The notes under the pieces were generated by a model, which worked only from the letters and a program-made list of their open reading frames with translations, did no database searches and was not told where the DNA came from. Below, piece by piece: positions 17,286 to 25,677 of a DNA stretch of 64,000 nucleotides. A program made the translations under genes and the position numbers. Origin of the DNA: Ruoffia halotolerans (GTDB lineage Bacteria > Bacillota > Bacilli > Lactobacillales > Aerococcaceae); NCBI RefSeq assembly GCF_014049385.1, contig NZ_JACAOA010000003.1, positions 62,001-126,000 of the forward strand, read 5' to 3'. Position 1 is the stretch's first letter; every line of letters begins with the position of its first letter.

Positions 17286-17411
17286 TTATTTTTCTATCCT
17301 AATTATTTCCATACTGGAAAGACCAATTTCAATACATTTATCATTGATAACAACTTCCTTGACCAACCGATTCGTCAAAGCCTCATCATACTCTTCCAGC
17401 CGAGTGCGTTC
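17286..17411 (-). pseudogene. Large serine recombinase relic (C-terminus)
   Basis: The frame encodes ERTRLEEYDEALTNRLVKEV followed by VINDKCIEIGLSSMEIIRIE and a lysine-stop. It aligns with the end of the intact recombinase at 19265 (TRLEEYGEGLTNRLVEGVVI). It cannot derive from the same gene as the relic at 14390-14545, because on this strand the C-terminus would then lie upstream of the central part; it is a separate lost recombinase. Confidence 0.8.
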
Positions 17412-17464
17412 GAGTACAGGTATAGATTAATTTAGGTGCTGTGAGAGTTTGGTTTGGTTAACAC

Positions 17465-18970
17465 TTATTCAGAATCTCGGCGCACTATATTATCTTCTAT
17501 TAATCTTAATAATCTTTTCATACCATAAGATTGTTCAGGGGATGATAATTTAAAAACATATCTTGTTGAACGACCTTTACCTATAACATCAATCATATTT
17601 TTTTCTAACAAATCGTTAATGGTAGTTCTAAACATATGATTTTCCATTGACAATTTTTCATTAGCCTCACTTCTACTAATTGATTGGTGTTCGACTAAAT
17701 AATACAGTATTCTCTGCTGCTCTTCAGGGTATGTTTCAAAGGTTTTTTCCAAATCGACTTTCCAAATTCTTACTACTGTTCGATTTTGTTCTCTAATTAC
17801 TTCTGGTAATTTTAATCTATATTTCGATGCAACATCAAAAATACGCGGACCTCCACTACCTGCTTTTTCTGAAATTCCAATCCTGCGCATGATAGATGAC
17901 ATGGTATGGTTTCTAATATTCGAGTTTCCTCCATGAATGAATTCATCAACAGTTATTCTCATCTTTCCGGGATTTATAAATTCATAATAATCCGGATAAG
18001 CATTAATTCTAATTGGAGTATCGGAATCGTAATAAGCATGCATTAATGAATTGACCAGAGCCTCCCTCACCGATGTCAGCAAATCCGATTTGAACGGCAA
18101 TCGCATTTTCGTGCTTTCATCCAGCACAAACTCATCCTTTATTGATAATTTTAATTTGTCTATAGCCAATCTCAGAAAGCTAAAAACATTTAATTCAGGG
18201 AAGGCTGCATCTCCTGTAGAGATTCGATCAACCCAGTCTGTCACTAAAGAAGACTCTTTTTCAAAATAATCAAGTTGAAAACCAGGGTATCTATCAGTTA
18301 TCGCATGAAATTTACCGAAAAACAACAGGCCCCCTGTAGTGATATAATATTTTCCATCGCCTTGTCTATCTTTCCGTAAAGCTCCAATTTCAATTAACAT
18401 TGCTTCATGACTCATTTCAAGATATTTTTCATTTTTAGTTTGATCAAAAAGCAATTTTTTATAAACTTCTAAATCATCCTCATTTAAATCTCCTATATCA
18501 TAATTTTTAAGTAACTCATTATCTGTTACTTCATGAGAGCCTACTACCAGTGCTTTGTATTTTTCTGTTGAGAGCTTTCTATCGCCTTCACCCAATCGCT
18601 CATATGCTAACCGGGGGTTATTCTTTAGATAAATTGGTTTTAAATTATATGGTGCTTCTGGGATATGAACGAAAATGACATTTGTGCCATCCTCTAGATT
18701 TATAATTCGAACATCTTCATCTTCAATAATATTTGCGCTAACTTTTTGAGTGTTATTAAGCAAGTTAAACAAATCATCTCTTAGTTTATAAGGATCATCT
18801 ACTCCAGTCACTTCATTATTTTTCTCATCCACTCCAAATACCACAAGACCACCATCAGTATTGGCGAAAGCAGAATAAGTATCCCAGAATGAGTCTGGAA
18901 CATTATTTTTTGCTTTTTTTAGTTCAACGTTCTTTCCCTCGGTTAACTCTAATAATTTTTCTTTATCCAT
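17465..18970 (-). CDS. AlbA_2/Schlafen-type ATP-binding protein with winged helix
   Basis: A 501-residue protein. Residues 1-130 form the AlbA_2 (Schlafen-like, formerly AAA_4) domain: GKNVELKKAKNNVPDSFWDT, then ANTDGGLVVFGVDE. The middle has the family's MLIEIGALRKDRQGDGKYYI region, a conserved REALVNSLMHAYY motif (HATPase-like ATP-binding helix, about 300-315) and SEKAGSGGPRIFDVASKY. The last 90 residues hold a winged helix (SRSEANEKLSMENHMFRTTI). Such proteins are common on mobile elements as putative regulators or defence factors. Five CGTGC-type repeats lie upstream, suggesting autoregulation. Function unproven. Confidence 0.75.
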   Translation of the reverse strand: MDKEKLLELTEGKNVELKKAKNNVPDSFWDTYSAFANTDGGLVVFGVDEKNNEVTGVDDPYKLRDDLFNLLNNTQKVSANIIEDEDVRIINLEDGTNVIFVHIPEAPYNLKPIYLKNNPRLAYERLGEGDRKLSTEKYKALVVGSHEVTDNELLKNYDIGDLNEDDLEVYKKLLFDQTKNEKYLEMSHEAMLIEIGALRKDRQGDGKYYITTGGLLFFGKFHAITDRYPGFQLDYFEKESSLVTDWVDRISTGDAAFPELNVFSFLRLAIDKLKLSIKDEFVLDESTKMRLPFKSDLLTSVREALVNSLMHAYYDSDTPIRINAYPDYYEFINPGKMRITVDEFIHGGNSNIRNHTMSSIMRRIGISEKAGSGGPRIFDVASKYRLKLPEVIREQNRTVVRIWKVDLEKTFETYPEEQQRILYYLVEHQSISRSEANEKLSMENHMFRTTINDLLEKNMIDVIGKGRSTRYVFKLSSPEQSYGMKRLLRLIEDNIVRRDSE

Positions 18971-18997
18971 CTATATACCTCTATTTTTTCTATTTTA

Positions 18998-19102
18998 GCA
19001 CGATTCACGCACGATTATTTTCTAAAAAGAGCCCTTTGTAAAGGGATTCTTTATTTATTTCTTGATTTTTTTGCACGATTCACGCACGATTCACGCACGA
19101 TT
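18998..19102 (-). repeat. CACGATT iterons upstream of the AlbA_2 gene
   Basis: On the plus strand gcacgattcacgcacgatt occurs at 18998-19016. An extended array of three units (gcacgattcac, gcacgattcac, gcacgatt) occurs at 19073-19101. In all, five copies of GCACGATT with 11-base periodicity lie 30-130 bases upstream of the AlbA_2 start. The 11-base spacing puts units on one helix face, as in an operator or replication iteron. A small ccctttgtaaaggg hairpin lies between the two arrays. Confidence 0.7.
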
Positions 19103-19215
19103 TATTCATAATTATTCGCTTTATTCTCCTAATCTATCAAAAAAAACTACCTTACGTGCGAAATAATTCTTCTAATAATTTTGCGAGTTTTAGGTTTCGA
19201 ACCTATTATAGCAAA

Positions 19216-19268
19216 AAGAGAGACACAGAACTATGCAGCATCACTGCATAGCCCAATGTCTCTCTTAT
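19216..19268 (-). terminator. Terminator of the recombinase operon
   Basis: gagagacaca...ctatgca/tgcatag...tgtctctc hairpin overlapping the stop codon of the last recombinase, with TTTTT on the minus strand; third member of the hairpin family. Confidence 0.75.
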
Positions 19269-20830
19269 TTGTCAATATTAATTATGTCCCTAGTCTTCAA
19301 CTCGACTTCAATACATTCATCCTTAATGACCACTCCCTCGACCAATCGATTCGTCAAACCCTCACCATACTCCTCCAGACGAGTGTGCTGAGTTTTCAAA
19401 AAAGCTTTGATGTCTGACCAGCGTCTCCGCTTCTCTTCATTGGTTGCATTCTCAATTAAAAGTTGCTGTTTCCTTTCTCGAAGTTTAAATATTCGCTCTG
19501 CTATGCGTTCATAGTCTTCTTTCTGATTTGCAAATTGATATAATTGCTTTTGTAAATCGTGTAACTGATTATCAACATCTTCCGCTGTTTCATCGTATTT
19601 GTTATTAAGAACTTGGGTAATATTTTTCTCCAAAACTTTCAAGTAGTTACCTTTATCTCCTATGAACTCATTAATCGCCTCTAATACTGCTTCATGAAGG
19701 AGATCTTCCTTAACCGTTCTCGCCTGACATTGCGTATGGTCAGTAAGGCGAGTCACACACCGCCAGACAGTCGCTTTACTTCCTCGACTGTTCCATTTTA
19801 CTCGTCTAAAATTATCCCCACAGTGTTCACAAATTACTTTGCCTGATAAGGCATACTTTCCTTGGTACACTCGCTTCTGTTTTCGTTTGCCTGAATATAA
19901 GTTACTTCTTCTAGCCTTTTCTTGTTGAGCCAAATGAAAGGTTTCTTTGGAAACAATCGGCTCATGGTTGTCTTCGATATAATACTGTGGGACTGTCCCG
20001 TCATTTTCCACCCGCGTTTTGGTAAGGAAGTCCACAGTATAGGTTTTTTGAAGTAAGGCATTTCCCATATATTTTTCATTGCTAATAATGCGGTTAATAC
20101 TATCTCCCGACCATTTTAGTTTGCCGGATCCCGTTGGGATTTTGTCGTTCATCAAGCCTCGTGCAATTCGTCCCGTCCCTTTCCCCTCAAGGTATTCTTT
20201 AAAGATGCGCCTGACCACCTTTGCCTGTTCCTGATTAATGATTAACGTACCTTCATCATCGGAATCATAGCCTAAGAACCGGGTTGTATTAAATTTCACC
20301 TGGCCTTGTTGATATCGATATTGTAATCCTAACTTGATATTTTTACTCATAGATTCACTTTCTTGCTGAGCAAGAGATGCCATGATGGTAATCAGAACTT
20401 CCCCTTTTGAATCCAAAGTGTTAATGTTTTCTTTCTCAAAGTACACTGCTACATTCTTTGCTTTTAGCTGTCTAATATATTTTAGACAATCCAAGGTATT
20501 TCTAGCAAATCTTGAAATTGATTTTGTGATGATTAAATCAATATTTCCTGTCAAACACTCATTTATCATCCGGTTAAATTCGCGCCGGTTCTTAGTATTA
20601 GTCCCTGAAATACCTTCATCCGCATAAATATCAACTAATCGCCAGTCAGGATTTTTGTTAATATAATTCGTATAGTGACTAACTTGGGTCTCGAAACTTC
20701 CAGTTTGTTCTTCACTTTCTGTAGATACTCGACAGTAAGCAGCGACTCTCAATTTTGGATGTTCTTTATCTAATGCACCCTCTTGTAATTTTTTACGAGC
20801 TGGAATTACCATAACTCTTTTATCTTTCAT
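19265..20830 (-). CDS. Large serine recombinase 1
   Basis: A 521-residue large serine recombinase. The resolvase-type catalytic domain has the nucleophilic serine in AAYCRVSTESEEQTGSFETQ (about residue 37), DEGISGTNTKNRREF and ITKSISRFARNTLDCL. A recombinase domain follows (ANRL-equivalent IARGLMNDKIPTGSGK), then a zinc ribbon with CEHCGDNF and a further Cys pair, and a coiled coil near residues 410-470. It is the last of three overlapping recombinase genes (ATGA overlap with the middle one), in the layout known from Firmicutes elements integrating into rlmD/rumA. A hairpin terminator overlaps its stop. Confidence 0.93.
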   Translation of the reverse strand: MKDKRVMVIPARKKLQEGALDKEHPKLRVAAYCRVSTESEEQTGSFETQVSHYTNYINKNPDWRLVDIYADEGISGTNTKNRREFNRMINECLTGNIDLIITKSISRFARNTLDCLKYIRQLKAKNVAVYFEKENINTLDSKGEVLITIMASLAQQESESMSKNIKLGLQYRYQQGQVKFNTTRFLGYDSDDEGTLIINQEQAKVVRRIFKEYLEGKGTGRIARGLMNDKIPTGSGKLKWSGDSINRIISNEKYMGNALLQKTYTVDFLTKTRVENDGTVPQYYIEDNHEPIVSKETFHLAQQEKARRSNLYSGKRKQKRVYQGKYALSGKVICEHCGDNFRRVKWNSRGSKATVWRCVTRLTDHTQCQARTVKEDLLHEAVLEAINEFIGDKGNYLKVLEKNITQVLNNKYDETAEDVDNQLHDLQKQLYQFANQKEDYERIAERIFKLRERKQQLLIENATNEEKRRRWSDIKAFLKTQHTRLEEYGEGLTNRLVEGVVIKDECIEVELKTRDIINIDK

Positions 20831-21234
20831 ACTTCCACCTCTATGCTTTCATACAGCACTGATGCCTTTCGTAGGGGGTCTCGTGGTAATTTGGCTTTTT
20901 CCTTCCATTGAAACTTAGTAGAGATAGACATTTTAAGGGGCTTACACTCAAAGTTTCGTCCTAGCTTATTTTTTCGCCTCTCACGTTCCATTTGAACTTT
21001 TTCAAATAGTTCTATTGAAACAATTGCCGGATAAAAATCGGTCCCCATATATATTGGATTTGCCAGAACCCTACCAATAAATCCATGGGTTTTATTGAGG
21101 CCCGCTTCTTCACCCACTTTAACCAAAGACTTTCCAGTTAAGTATATTTCAAATAAGTCCCTAATTATTCTCGCTTCGTTTTCATCGACTGTTATTTCAC
21201 CATGTTTTATCTGATATCCGTAATAGGTTTTCAT
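20827..21234 (-). CDS. Short recombinase-like protein lacking the catalytic domain
   Basis: A 135-residue protein that resembles only the middle (recombinase) domain of large serine recombinases: YGYQIKHGEITVDENEARII, then LANPIYMGTDFYPAIVSIEL and EKVQMERERR. The catalytic serine domain and zinc ribbon are absent. AAGGAG precedes the ATG and four-base overlaps join it to the recombinases on both sides, so it is a real, translationally coupled gene. In comparable three-recombinase elements the middle protein is similarly short; it probably acts as an accessory DNA-binding or directionality factor (inference). Confidence 0.8.
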   Translation of the reverse strand: MKTYYGYQIKHGEITVDENEARIIRDLFEIYLTGKSLVKVGEEAGLNKTHGFIGRVLANPIYMGTDFYPAIVSIELFEKVQMERERRKNKLGRNFECKPLKMSISTKFQWKEKAKLPRDPLRKASVLYESIEVEV

Positions 21235-22778
21235 TGGCTACTCCTTTCCGTAAATCTTAAACCACATTTTAGATAAAAATGAAAGGTTTCTCGATTCTCT
21301 ACTTTTACCCTTTCTAAGAATTCACTTAATACACTATCCTCATGCTCATTAAATGGATTCCTTCGTTTCAAAAATTGATTCAGTTTCTTTAATTCTTGAA
21401 ATCGAATTAATTTATTTTCATCTTCCTCAAGAACAGTTCGTTTTTCGTTCAACAGATTCTTCTTTTCTTGTTCAATTCGGTTCAAGTACTGATGATAAAA
21501 TTCAACATCTATCAACCCACTACTCTTAAGTTCCGTAAGTGTTTGGATGTTATTCTGACAATCCATAATTTTTTCCTCTACAAGATTCAATCGGTTTTGA
21601 GTGACAAAAGATGTTTCACTAAAAGCGTCAATCGTTTCTTCAATAAGTTCTTCTCTAGCAAATATTAGCTTGTTTATCATGGTCATGAATGCCGCTTGAA
21701 TGTCAGTTTCTTTTATAAATTTCATCGGGCATTGTTCCTTGTTACTGATATGCGTAGGACAGCACCAAGCTATGTAATTGCTTTGATTAGTGGAATAGTG
21801 AATTCTCCTTTTATAATTACTTCCACAATGACCGCATATTATTTTCTTCGTCAAGGGGTAGACAGTATTGCCTCGACTTACTTTGGTTTCACTTCGATTA
21901 CTGAGTAAATCCTTAACTTTTTCAAAGTCTTCTCTTGAAATAATAGCCTCATGATTATCTGGAATGTATAACATATCAACGTCACCGTCGTTAACATGAC
22001 GCTGAAATTCCGAGTCAGTGTATGTTTTTTGATACAAAAAATCTCCAACATAACGTTCATTTGTCAAAATATACAGAATCGTACTTTCTCGCCATATCTC
22101 TTTCCTAGGCGGAGTTATATTTTTAGAGTTGAGCTTATTGGCAATGCGATAAGTCCCTTCCCCAGCCAGATAGCTTTCGAAAATATCTTGGATAATCCTT
22201 GCTTCCTTTTCATCTATTTCTAGATTATTATTTATAACTTTATAACCATATGGTGCACTAATGTGTCGATAGGAATTATTCTCAACGCGCTTTCTCAATG
22301 CCCACTTGATATTTTCGGATATTGTTCGTGATTCATTCTCCGCTAAGATACTCATTGAGGATAGTAATAATTCACCATCCATCTGTTGTGTATTCAAGTT
22401 TTCTTTATCGAAATGAATAGCTATTTTTAACGCACTTAATTCTCTGACTACGGTTAAACATTCCAAGATGTTTCTTGAAAATCTTGAAATGGATTTTATC
22501 AACACAAGGTCAATCTTTAATTGCTTGCAATCATCAATTAGAGATTGTAGACCTGGCCGTTTCTCCATATTCGTTCCGGTAATACCATCATCCGAATAGA
22601 TCCCTACTTTATCCCATTCTGGATGAGAATCAATGAGTTGATCATAATGCGCCACTTGACTTTCTAAAGAACCTAATTGTTCTTCGCTATCCGTTGACAC
22701 TCTACAGTAAGCTGCTACACGAGTTCGATTATTATTTAACGTTTGCTGCACCGCTTCTATTTTTGTTACTTTCTTCAT
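21231..22778 (-). CDS. Large serine recombinase 2
   Basis: A 515-residue large serine recombinase starting MKKVTKIEAVQQTL at 22778, chosen because GGAGG lies ahead of that ATG. Catalytic domain: VAAYCRVSTDSEEQLGSLES (serine nucleophile), DDGITGTNMEKRPGLQSL and LIKSISRFSRNILECL. The recombinase domain contains LNSKNITPPRKEIWRES. The zinc ribbon carries CGHCGSNYKRR and a second Cys pair, and a long coiled coil spans about 390-460. It is the first gene of the three-recombinase operon. The pair of full-length recombinases (this and 19265-20830) is divergent in sequence, so both may be needed. Confidence 0.93.
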   Translation of the reverse strand: MKKVTKIEAVQQTLNNNRTRVAAYCRVSTDSEEQLGSLESQVAHYDQLIDSHPEWDKVGIYSDDGITGTNMEKRPGLQSLIDDCKQLKIDLVLIKSISRFSRNILECLTVVRELSALKIAIHFDKENLNTQQMDGELLLSSMSILAENESRTISENIKWALRKRVENNSYRHISAPYGYKVINNNLEIDEKEARIIQDIFESYLAGEGTYRIANKLNSKNITPPRKEIWRESTILYILTNERYVGDFLYQKTYTDSEFQRHVNDGDVDMLYIPDNHEAIISREDFEKVKDLLSNRSETKVSRGNTVYPLTKKIICGHCGSNYKRRIHYSTNQSNYIAWCCPTHISNKEQCPMKFIKETDIQAAFMTMINKLIFAREELIEETIDAFSETSFVTQNRLNLVEEKIMDCQNNIQTLTELKSSGLIDVEFYHQYLNRIEQEKKNLLNEKRTVLEEDENKLIRFQELKKLNQFLKRRNPFNEHEDSVLSEFLERVKVENRETFHFYLKCGLRFTERSSQ

Positions 22779-22835
22779 AATCTCACCTCCTTCGGCAGTC
22801 ACATATTACCTCTCAAACCTTATACTATCAACGTT

Positions 22836-23009
22836 TTAGGCCAGTAAATCCTTTAAGTATGGATTGAATTTTTCTAAGTTTAATTGATGTATTTCCGCCT
22901 TTTCCTCCTCGGTGATTAGACCGACTTCCTTTAATTCATTTAAGGCTTGTTCAGCCAGAAAATAATCTATTTCACCATAAAATTGTGATGTTGTTATTTT
23001 GTCTTTCAT
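22836..23009 (-). CDS. SHOCT-like small protein upstream of recombinases
   Basis: A 57-residue frame, MKDKITTSQFYGEIDYFLAE then QALNELKEVGLITEEEKAEI and FNPYLKDLLA, behind GGAGGAG. The core LKEVGLITEEEKAEI matches the SHOCT motif. Small proteins of this type are regularly encoded directly upstream of serine recombinases in Firmicutes integrative elements, where they are thought to help control recombination. Its operon position supports a role with the recombinases; this is inferred. Confidence 0.75.
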   Translation of the reverse strand: MKDKITTSQFYGEIDYFLAEQALNELKEVGLITEEEKAEIHQLNLEKFNPYLKDLLA

Positions 23010-23076
23010 CGTTCTCCTCCTTATTGCTTTATCGCCAAAATAGAGGTGAGTTCTTTTGTAAGTTAGTCTCCCTCTT

Positions 23077-23120
23077 ACTATTAGCCAGGAGAATGAATGA
23101 ATTCGGACGGTCTAAAAAAT
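23077..23120 (-). repeat. Relic of a sigma-factor gene 3' end, repeated at 44583-44625
   Basis: The words actattagcca and aattcggacggtct occur here and at 44583-44625, where the latter is the 3' end of the intact sigma-like gene (...QDRPN-stop). Here the minus strand reads FFRPSEFIHSPG and a stop. It looks like the tail of a second sigma-factor gene carried in with the recombinase module. Confidence 0.6.
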
Positions 23121-23124
23121 TTAG

Positions 23125-23168
23125 GCAAAAAATTAGACCTACCAGCACAGAATGCTAGTAGGTCATCT
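23125..23168 (-). terminator. Terminator after the endolysin gene
   Basis: Stem gacctacta/tagtaggtc-like with a TTTTTT run on the minus strand, just past the endolysin stop. Confidence 0.85.
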
Positions 23169-23170
23169 TA

Positions 23171-24613
23171 TTATTTCTCTTTCATGGTTACTAAATATAT
23201 TACGCCATCTACTTCGACTTCACCTTCTCCTTTTCTTGGTTGAGGCTGCTCACCACCTGCTGCTTGTTCAGAAGACAATGTAATTAGGTCTTTATCATTT
23301 TTTAACTTCTCATTTACTGCTTTTTGTATCAGTTCTGGATCATGCCCCAGTGAACGAATGCTTTGAATTCTCTCTTGACCGTCGCCATGCTTTCCGGAAA
23401 TAATTTCACCAACTAACTGCTCCTTTGTAATGGGTTGGATTTGACGGTTCACTTCTTTTTGAACTTTTACCGCATCATAGCCGGCTTGTTCTAATCTTTG
23501 TGTCCGAGCATTTCCATTTCCCCATTTTCCTTGAATCACTTCACGTGCTACTTCTTGAATAGGAAGTCCTCTGTTGGATGTCACAAAACCATAACGCGGT
23601 CTTGCATAGCCCTGAATGGTACTAGAATACTTATGATAGCTTCTTCTGGCTACTTGCGAAACACCATTAATAATCGCATTCCCCTCTATTATATTGATGT
23701 TATTTCCAGATACCGTTTCTACCAGCCCAATGTGTTGTGCCCAGCCAGTTCGTAGATGATCCCATCTAAAAATAACGATATCACCTGGCAAAGGTAAGTA
23801 TGTGTTCTCAGAAGATTTAAGTTGATACCAGATCCCTTTTTGTTTAAAGATATTTTTATGACGTTCGACCCCACACTCCCGCCCAATTAAATCTGTTGCC
23901 CCTGCTTCATCGGATATAACCGTTATAAAGGCATCACACCAATCATCGGTATATTTTACAGGATAGCCCACTGGTAATGGCTTCACCTGATTATAACGGT
24001 CAATTAAATTTTTATGGCTAGTTGATTGTTTAGTCATACCAAGGTAATTTTTTGCTACTTGTATTATATTTTTTGCACTTACAGGCATCTGCATTCCTCC
24101 TTCATCTAACACATCCAACGCACCTGAATTTGCTGCGTTAATTGTTTTCCTTCTATCAATCATTAGTTTTAAGTAATTTTTATAGCCAATCGCTGCATAA
24201 TCATATTTTGCACCGCCCACCTTAAATAAACCTTTAACAGCTACTTCAAACTCACTTTGACCACTCACGTTATAAATTCCTCCAGGACGTAATAAGTAGG
24301 TCCAATCATCAACAAAGTCCTCTAACGAATGATATCGATAATAATATCCACCTTCTCTATCCGGTCGTTTACTTCCTTTGGTCACAGTAATTCCAGATGG
24401 TCTCACTACAACATCTAAACTTTCTTCACTAAAAGGCATACTCATACCCGATAAGTTATTATTTTGAATCGCAACCGGACTCTTGCCCCACATACTTTCA
24501 ACATGTAGTTGTGTAATTAATAGGGAAGGTAAAATTAAGTAAGTGTTTGCTTTGTCTAATATGAGCTGAATTACCTCTGGTGCTAAGGTAGCACCTTGAT
24601 AGTTTAATTCCAT
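23171..24613 (-). CDS. Bifunctional phage endolysin (glucosaminidase-CHAP-CW_7)
   Basis: A 480-residue lysin. Residues about 10-150 form a lysozyme-subfamily-4/glucosaminidase domain (LITQLHVESMWGKSPVAIQN, NNLSGMS). About 190-340 is a CHAP amidase/endopeptidase with the catalytic cysteine in DDWCDAFITVISDEAG and histidine in WAQHIGLVE. Two CW_7 (Cpl-7) wall-binding repeats follow (AREVIQGKWGNGNARTQRLE and VGEIISGKHGDGQERIQSIR). It has no signal peptide and depends on the adjacent holin for export. It degrades host peptidoglycan at the end of infection. It follows the holin gene by eight bases and ends in a terminator, closing the late operon. Confidence 0.9.
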   Translation of the reverse strand: MELNYQGATLAPEVIQLILDKANTYLILPSLLITQLHVESMWGKSPVAIQNNNLSGMSMPFSEESLDVVVRPSGITVTKGSKRPDREGGYYYRYHSLEDFVDDWTYLLRPGGIYNVSGQSEFEVAVKGLFKVGGAKYDYAAIGYKNYLKLMIDRRKTINAANSGALDVLDEGGMQMPVSAKNIIQVAKNYLGMTKQSTSHKNLIDRYNQVKPLPVGYPVKYTDDWCDAFITVISDEAGATDLIGRECGVERHKNIFKQKGIWYQLKSSENTYLPLPGDIVIFRWDHLRTGWAQHIGLVETVSGNNINIIEGNAIINGVSQVARRSYHKYSSTIQGYARPRYGFVTSNRGLPIQEVAREVIQGKWGNGNARTQRLEQAGYDAVKVQKEVNRQIQPITKEQLVGEIISGKHGDGQERIQSIRSLGHDPELIQKAVNEKLKNDKDLITLSSEQAAGGEQPQPRKGEGEVEVDGVIYLVTMKEK

Positions 24614-24621
24614 AACTTCTC

Positions 24622-25047
24622 CTAACTTTCCGCATCTTTATCTTCAGAATGATTAATTTGTTTGAGTGCTTCTTTGATTTTGGGTGGCACTGGCAAACCT
24701 ATTTGAATCGCATTTTCCACAATAGATAATCCTTCATTTGAGGCATAAAAACTTATTGCAGCTGTTCTCAACACTGCAGACTCTCCACCAAAAATATGAA
24801 TATCTAATAAGTTAGCTAAACCTACAATGACAAAAATCATAAATTTCTTTGTAATACCTTTACGCCCTACTCGGCTCGACAATTCATGATCATGATAAGC
24901 TCTTAATAACCCAGTCACATAATCCGATAGAACCAAAGTAACAAGGAATGTTAGTAGACCGTCTATTGGCCCTAGATACCACCCCAATATGCCTCCGAAA
25001 ATCGCGCTAGTATTATTTACCACATTTGAATTTAATAGTGTTTTCAA
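24622..25047 (-). CDS. Phage holin (toxin-secretion/holin 4 family)
   Basis: A 141-residue membrane protein of the holin 4_1 family: three hydrophobic stretches (about 13-32, 33-50, 73-92), with the characteristic VLSDYVTGLLRAYHDHELSS and RVGRKGITKKFMIFVIV segments. The start is a TTG at 25047, with GAGG just ahead overlapping the stop of the head-closure gene. The gene is full length. It forms the membrane lesion that lets the endolysin reach the wall. In a normal siphophage 10-15 kb of tail genes would separate it from the head-closure gene; here only six bases do. Confidence 0.88.
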   Translation of the reverse strand: MKTLLNSNVVNNTSAIFGGILGWYLGPIDGLLTFLVTLVLSDYVTGLLRAYHDHELSSRVGRKGITKKFMIFVIVGLANLLDIHIFGGESAVLRTAAISFYASNEGLSIVENAIQIGLPVPPKIKEALKQINHSEDKDAES

Positions 25048-25053
25048 TCATCC

Positions 25054-25383
25054 TCACCCACCTCTCAAAGATGCACGTAATTCCATAAATCGATTACGAT
25101 AGCGGATATTATCGATAAAGGTAATGTTATAAACATTGTCTCTAAACGTTATCGCAGTATCTTCAGAAATGTCGTCTCGATACCGGATTGTAAATTTTAA
25201 TTCCTTTTCTAATGATAATCCTAAAGCTGAATAATACTCATCACCATGAAGATTTGATACATGAGCCCATGCGGATCCAAACTCAACGTATTCTTTCCCG
25301 TATGGGGTCCCATACTCATCCACTAATGTGCGTTCCTCTGAAAAACTAATTCTTTGGTTTAAATCATTAATCATAATATTCAT
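25054..25383 (-). CDS. Phage head-closure (head-tail adaptor) protein
   Basis: A 109-residue SPP1 gp16-like head-closure protein: MNIMINDLNQRISFSEERTL, then FGSAWAHVSNLHGDEYYSAL and FIDNIRYRNRFMELRASLRG are typical. It seals the portal after DNA packaging and offers the tail-docking surface. It overlaps the upstream connector gene by one base and is followed immediately by holin. The next expected genes (HK97-gp10 tail component, tail terminator, major tail protein, tape measure) are all missing. Confidence 0.85.
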   Translation of the reverse strand: MNIMINDLNQRISFSEERTLVDEYGTPYGKEYVEFGSAWAHVSNLHGDEYYSALGLSLEKELKFTIRYRDDISEDTAITFRDNVYNITFIDNIRYRNRFMELRASLRGG

Positions 25384-25667
25384 TAAAAAACCTCATTTCG
25401 ATAGGGAAAAAGAATCGCTCTCATTAACTGAATCATGGATTTAAAATCAGCAGTTTCTCGATTTTCATATAAATAGGCTACCCCATAAAGGATAGCCATA
25501 ATTATATCTGCTGGGACTTCATCATATTCTGTCAATGAGTGTCTTAATGTATTTTCTACAGTTTGCTGGGAGGATTGAATGAGTTGAGTAATCAGACTAT
25601 CTTCAACTTCATTCTCTACCCTTAAAAATAGCTTTGCTTCTTCTAAACTAACTACCATTACATTCAC
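25383..25667 (-). CDS. Phage head-tail connector (gp6-like)
   Basis: A 94-residue adaptor of the HK97 gp6/SPP1 gp15 family: SLEEAKLFLRVENEVEDSLI then LIQSSQQTVENTL, followed by ADIIMAILYGVAYLYENRET. It assembles as a ring beneath the portal. It sits ten bases after the capsid gene stop and overlaps the head-closure start, in standard head-module order. Confidence 0.87.
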   Translation of the reverse strand: MNVMVVSLEEAKLFLRVENEVEDSLITQLIQSSQQTVENTLRHSLTEYDEVPADIIMAILYGVAYLYENRETADFKSMIQLMRAILFPYRNEVF

Positions 25668-25677
25668 CTACTAACTA

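Noticed and set aside
18998-19102. Direct repeats that could suggest a CRISPR array
   Set aside because: Units are only 8-11 bases, contiguous and without spacers, and no cas genes are near; they look like operator iterons.
19185-19205. tRNA T-arm-like motif (aggtttcgaacct)
   Set aside because: No acceptor stem, anticodon arm or CCA end can be built around it; it is a short chance hairpin or at most a fragment.
22500-25100. Hidden tail genes in other frames or on the other strand
   Set aside because: Between head-closure and recombinase genes all sequence is accounted for by holin, endolysin and the SHOCT gene; plus-strand frames there are short shadows.
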